Below are positions 6,410 to 8,673 of a stretch of DNA of 8,673 nucleotides, in pieces. A model generated the notes under the pieces. It saw nothing but the letters and a program-made list of their open reading frames with translations, made no database searches and was not told the origin of the DNA. Position 1 is the stretch's first letter; the number at the start of each line of letters is the position of its first letter. The position numbers and the translations under genes are program-made. This stretch comes from Candidatus Sumerlaeota bacterium (lineage in GTDB: Bacteria > Sumerlaeota > Sumerlaeia > MVZB01 > JAJFLK01): positions 1 through 8,673 of the forward strand of contig JAJFLK010000301.1 of the NCBI GenBank assembly GCA_021772735.1, written 5' to 3'.

Positions 6410-7015
6410 TTAGGATGTCGGAAGCTCAGAGAAAGCAAACCCGGTGAAACCAGCTTCTTCAATCATGCGCACAATATCCTCGCGCACTACGATCGTCTGC
6501 GGATGCTGCGTCAGGCGGAAATAGCGCCGGTCGCCTATTCGGGACATCTGAAGAACCGGCGGGGAACGCCAATCGGTTAGATCTATTTCATCGGGACAAT
6601 CGGGATCGACCTCGTGAGGCGTGCGATCGAGATCAATACAGTCAACATTATCGAGCGGGTTCGCTATGAAATAGCGTTGATCGGGAATAACATTGCCATC
6701 TTCATCCTTCGGGGTGATCGGAAGCCACTGGACTTCCGGTGATAATTCGGTGGCCATGAATTCCATAAATCGTTTTGAGACGAGCGGCACGAAATCCGAA
6801 TCGGTGATCTTGTCAAAAAAGACCGGGCTTTCGCCGCATGGCGTAAAGACTGCTACACTGTCACTGCTCCAATTACAAGCCGGCTTGCCTTCTGTGAGGT
6901 CATATGCCTCTTCGATATTAGAAGCTATGACCGAGAAACTTATCGCGATATAGTGACCTCCTGCTAGATCGAGCTCGGCATCATCGAGAAACATTTTGAT
7001 TGTGAAGTATCTCAT
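6410..7015 (-). CDS. Probable Imm11-family (DUF1629, MXAN_0049-type) immunity protein
   Basis: The 201-residue soluble protein begins only 48 nt after the stop of the RHS nuclease gene, the usual place for the cognate immunity gene. Its layout follows the Imm11/DUF1629 pattern as I know it: VSKRFMEFMATE (residues 79-90), VQWLPITPKDEDG (95-107), YFIANPLDNVDCIDLDRT (115-132), a segment ending RRYFRLTQ (163-170), then IVVREDIVRMIEEAGFTGFAF (175-195). The ANPL..VDCIDLD stretch and the closing EEAGFTGFAF are the most telling. Such proteins bind and neutralise a toxin in the producing cell or its kin. As I recall, an AHH nuclease and an Imm11 protein are also paired in Myxococcus xanthus (MXAN_0050/MXAN_0049), which supports the pairing here. 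The ATG at 7015 has only a weak GAAG-type ribosome-binding site, so translation may depend on coupling to the toxin gene. No signal peptide is present. Confidence 0.82.
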   Translation of the reverse strand: MRYFTIKMFLDDAELDLAGGHYIAISFSVIASNIEEAYDLTEGKPACNWSSDSVAVFTPCGESPVFFDKITDSDFVPLVSKRFMEFMATELSPEVQWLPITPKDEDGNVIPDQRYFIANPLDNVDCIDLDRTPHEVDPDCPDEIDLTDWRSPPVLQMSRIGDRRYFRLTQHPQTIVVREDIVRMIEEAGFTGFAFSELPTS

Positions 7016-7063
7016 TGTGTCTTCAGCCCGATAAACAGAAACAGCTGTGGGTCCATCTCAGCG

Positions 7064-8530
7064 TCACCTTCGCGTTATTAGATCAAGCATACCTTGCTCA
7101 TTGTTCAGGAGGGCATTCCCAATGTTCTCAAGTGATTTCTTGAGCATCCTTTTTCTTTGCTTAAGTGGGGCGTTACGGAAGCTTTTCTTTTTCACTGTTT
7201 TATTCAATCGGCTGTGAACCCACGCATGATACTCCGTTGGATGCGGCCCGAAATGATCCGTTATGGGAATCAGGTTGTGCTTATTATTCATCGAGAGGTT
7301 GGCTGATTTGAATATCTTTTTGAACATAGGCATCCACTTGCTCTTCTTACCCTTGTTCGTGGCCAGATGATGGAAGTTCGTCCGCTTGTTAATCGGGCCA
7401 GCCCAGATCGTTCTTACTTTACGCGGGTTGATTTGGATTTCAACCTCTTGCGAAAAACTGTAAAAGCTTGAAGCCAGGGTGAAAATCGCGATGCCCGCCT
7501 CGACTGCGTTCTTTAAGGTTTTACGCAAGAACAGTTTGACCAGGACCATCACCGTATCGATAGCTTGAAGGATCAGATCGAGGATCGTTAGAAAAGATAC
7601 GAGCTTCAGCATCACCTCAAGGAGCGCATCCATATTGAGTGCGTCCAAGCCAGCTCGCATTAACTCAGCTATAGCCGCAGCTCTCTCCGAAAGGTTGAAT
7701 GCTTCAGAAATCCACTCGATTATCGGTGCAAGAAGCACAATCGGATCGAGTCCAATTGCGGAAAAAACAGCGCGGGCCAAGGATTCGGCCACACTCGGGA
7801 GAACGTAGGTTGTCAGAAGGGACTGGATCGCCCCGGTTATATTCAGTTCCCCAAGGGAGAAAAGGCCGTTGGGATCAGTTTGATTTATCGGATTGAGTCC
7901 TGCATACGCGAGCGGGAGCGCAAAATTTCTCGGAAAGTCCGAGATCGGATCGTTTGTGGTCCAGCTTCCGTTTTCCGTATCCAACCACCTGGCGCGATGA
8001 TACTGCAAACTCGTCGCCGAGTCGGCCACCTGGCCCGTAAACGCGTAATCTGTCAAAGAACGATCGCCCGCCGTCAGCGAGCCGAAGGCCGTGTAATCGT
8101 AAGCCTCCGAGGTCGATTGTCCGCCCGCGTCCGTCGATGTCAAGTTTCGAATCGAACCCAGACCGTCGGTCTGCAAGTGACTCGTCGTGACCGCCGAACC
8201 CGTCACGCTCGCCTGAGCCGCGAGCTGATCCGTGAACGTATTAAACGACTTGACCGCGCCGGTCAGGCCATCGATCACTGCCAGGCGCTGACTGTATCCC
8301 GTCAGGTTCTCGCGATCGACGAGATAACGATCATCCGAAGCCACCGCGCCGAACGAATCCGTCAGCTTGCGCCCGACCAGTTCGCCGGTGTGATCGTAGG
8401 TGTAATCGATCCGCGAGCCATCGTTGATGCCGCCGGTGAACGTCGCGGCGGCGAGCGTGCCGTCCAGACCGTATGTGTAATTCGTCGTCCGCGAGAGCAC
8501 ACCGCCGACGAACTCGCGCCGCTCGGCCAT
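7064..8530 (-). CDS. RHS core C-terminal part fused to an AHH-type nuclease toxin (5'-truncated, orphan tip)
   Basis: The 488 codons hold the end of an RHS protein. YD repeats (TNYTYGLDGTL, IDYTYDHTGEL) lead into the RHS-associated core: YLVDRENLTGYSQ (69-81), DGLGSIRNL (122-130), YDYTAFGSL (144-152), FTGQVADSATSLQYHRARW (164-182), and LAYAGLNPINQTDPNGLF (207-224), where DPxGL marks the usual core/tip boundary and self-cleavage site. The variable tip has a long hydrophobic helical segment (about 232-360), then an AHH nuclease domain: NFHHLATNKGK (385-395), FKKIFKSANLSMNNKHNLIP (403-422), HFGPHPTEYHAWVHSRL (426-442), and a lysine-rich end. AHH proteins belong to the HNH/Endo VII superfamily, so DNA cleavage is the likely activity. 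RHS-like sequence continues upstream of the ATG to 8611 (GNGNSYTNSDRNGEM), where an in-frame TGA (8614-8612) blocks it. The secretion N-terminus and most of the shell are missing. The ATG at 8530 has no good ribosome-binding site, so it may be a silent cassette. Confidence 0.9.
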   Translation of the reverse strand: MAERREFVGGVLSRTTNYTYGLDGTLAAATFTGGINDGSRIDYTYDHTGELVGRKLTDSFGAVASDDRYLVDRENLTGYSQRLAVIDGLTGAVKSFNTFTDQLAAQASVTGSAVTTSHLQTDGLGSIRNLTSTDAGGQSTSEAYDYTAFGSLTAGDRSLTDYAFTGQVADSATSLQYHRARWLDTENGSWTTNDPISDFPRNFALPLAYAGLNPINQTDPNGLFSLGELNITGAIQSLLTTYVLPSVAESLARAVFSAIGLDPIVLLAPIIEWISEAFNLSERAAAIAELMRAGLDALNMDALLEVMLKLVSFLTILDLILQAIDTVMVLVKLFLRKTLKNAVEAGIAIFTLASSFYSFSQEVEIQINPRKVRTIWAGPINKRTNFHHLATNKGKKSKWMPMFKKIFKSANLSMNNKHNLIPITDHFGPHPTEYHAWVHSRLNKTVKKKSFRNAPLKQRKRMLKKSLENIGNALLNNEQGMLDLITRR

Positions 8531-8673
8531 CTCGCCGTTCCGGTCGGAGTTGGTGTAGGAGTTGCCGTTGCCGGGACCTCGTTGCGCGCTGGGTCGGCTG
8601 GGGTCTATATTTCAAGTCGAATCGCTTAGTATCTTTCATCAAGTTATCTCCACACCCGGAAGTGAGAGACGGG
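8531..8673 (-). other. Broken 5' end of the RHS cassette
   Basis: Codons 8611-8531 continue RHS-like sequence in frame but contain no start codon. A TGA at 8614-8612 stops the frame, and beyond it the translation no longer resembles RHS. An ATG at 8639 with GGAG about 9 nt upstream lies in a different frame. Its product is Arg/Gln-rich and runs as a shadow over the RHS gene. One frameshift would join this translation start to the RHS frame. Confidence 0.5.

Noticed and set aside
8331..8642. 103-codon minus-strand frame starting near 8642
   Set aside because: It is Arg-rich and overlaps the RHS core out of frame. Its ribosome-binding site is noted only as a possible original start of a frameshifted gene.

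Overview
The window looks like bacterial chromosome of moderately high GC (about 60% in the housekeeping genes). All well-supported genes lie on the minus strand, so transcription runs from high to low coordinates. The mix is flagellar stator genes, an ExeA-type secretion ATPase, RHS/YD-repeat proteins, and short GC-rich repeats of the 'GGCGAGGACGCC' kind. This would fit Planctomycetota, or less likely Myxococcota or another deltaproteobacterial-type lineage. The taxonomic guess is inference only.

Left part (1-4202), in transcription order: motA (4202-3414), motB (3358-2408), an exeA/gspA-like ATPase with a peptidoglycan-binding tail (2230-218), and the 5' end of a further gene that overlaps the exeA stop codon (GTG start at 221) and runs off the left edge. 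MotA and MotB form the ion-conducting stator of the flagellar motor. The ExeA-like protein is an inner-membrane AAA+ ATPase that binds cell wall, and the partner gene is in the position of exeB/gspB. MotB and ExeA both carry domains expected to engage peptidoglycan.

Middle part (4203-5144): about 0.94 kb with no convincing gene. It holds several inverted repeats and a compact array of three 45-bp tandem repeats (4941-5075) bracketed by two GC-rich hairpins with nearly the same sequence.

Right part (5145-8673): an RHS polymorphic-toxin region. From the right come the last part of an RHS core fused to a variable C-terminal toxin (7064-8530), which has a long hydrophobic helical segment and then an AHH-type HNH/Endo VII nuclease domain. 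Next is a probable Imm11-family immunity protein (6410-7015), then an acidic protein of unknown family (5689-6351), then a detached fragment of RHS/YD repeats (5145-5642). The RHS gene lacks its N-terminal shell: an in-frame stop lies at 8612-8614. It therefore looks like an orphan or displaced RHS tip cassette. Sampled lines of the nuclease and immunity DNA are about 40-55% GC, against roughly 58-68% in the RHS core, which supports horizontal acquisition of the tip and immunity genes. The YD-repeat fragment lies downstream of the tip although it would normally precede it, so the locus has been rearranged.
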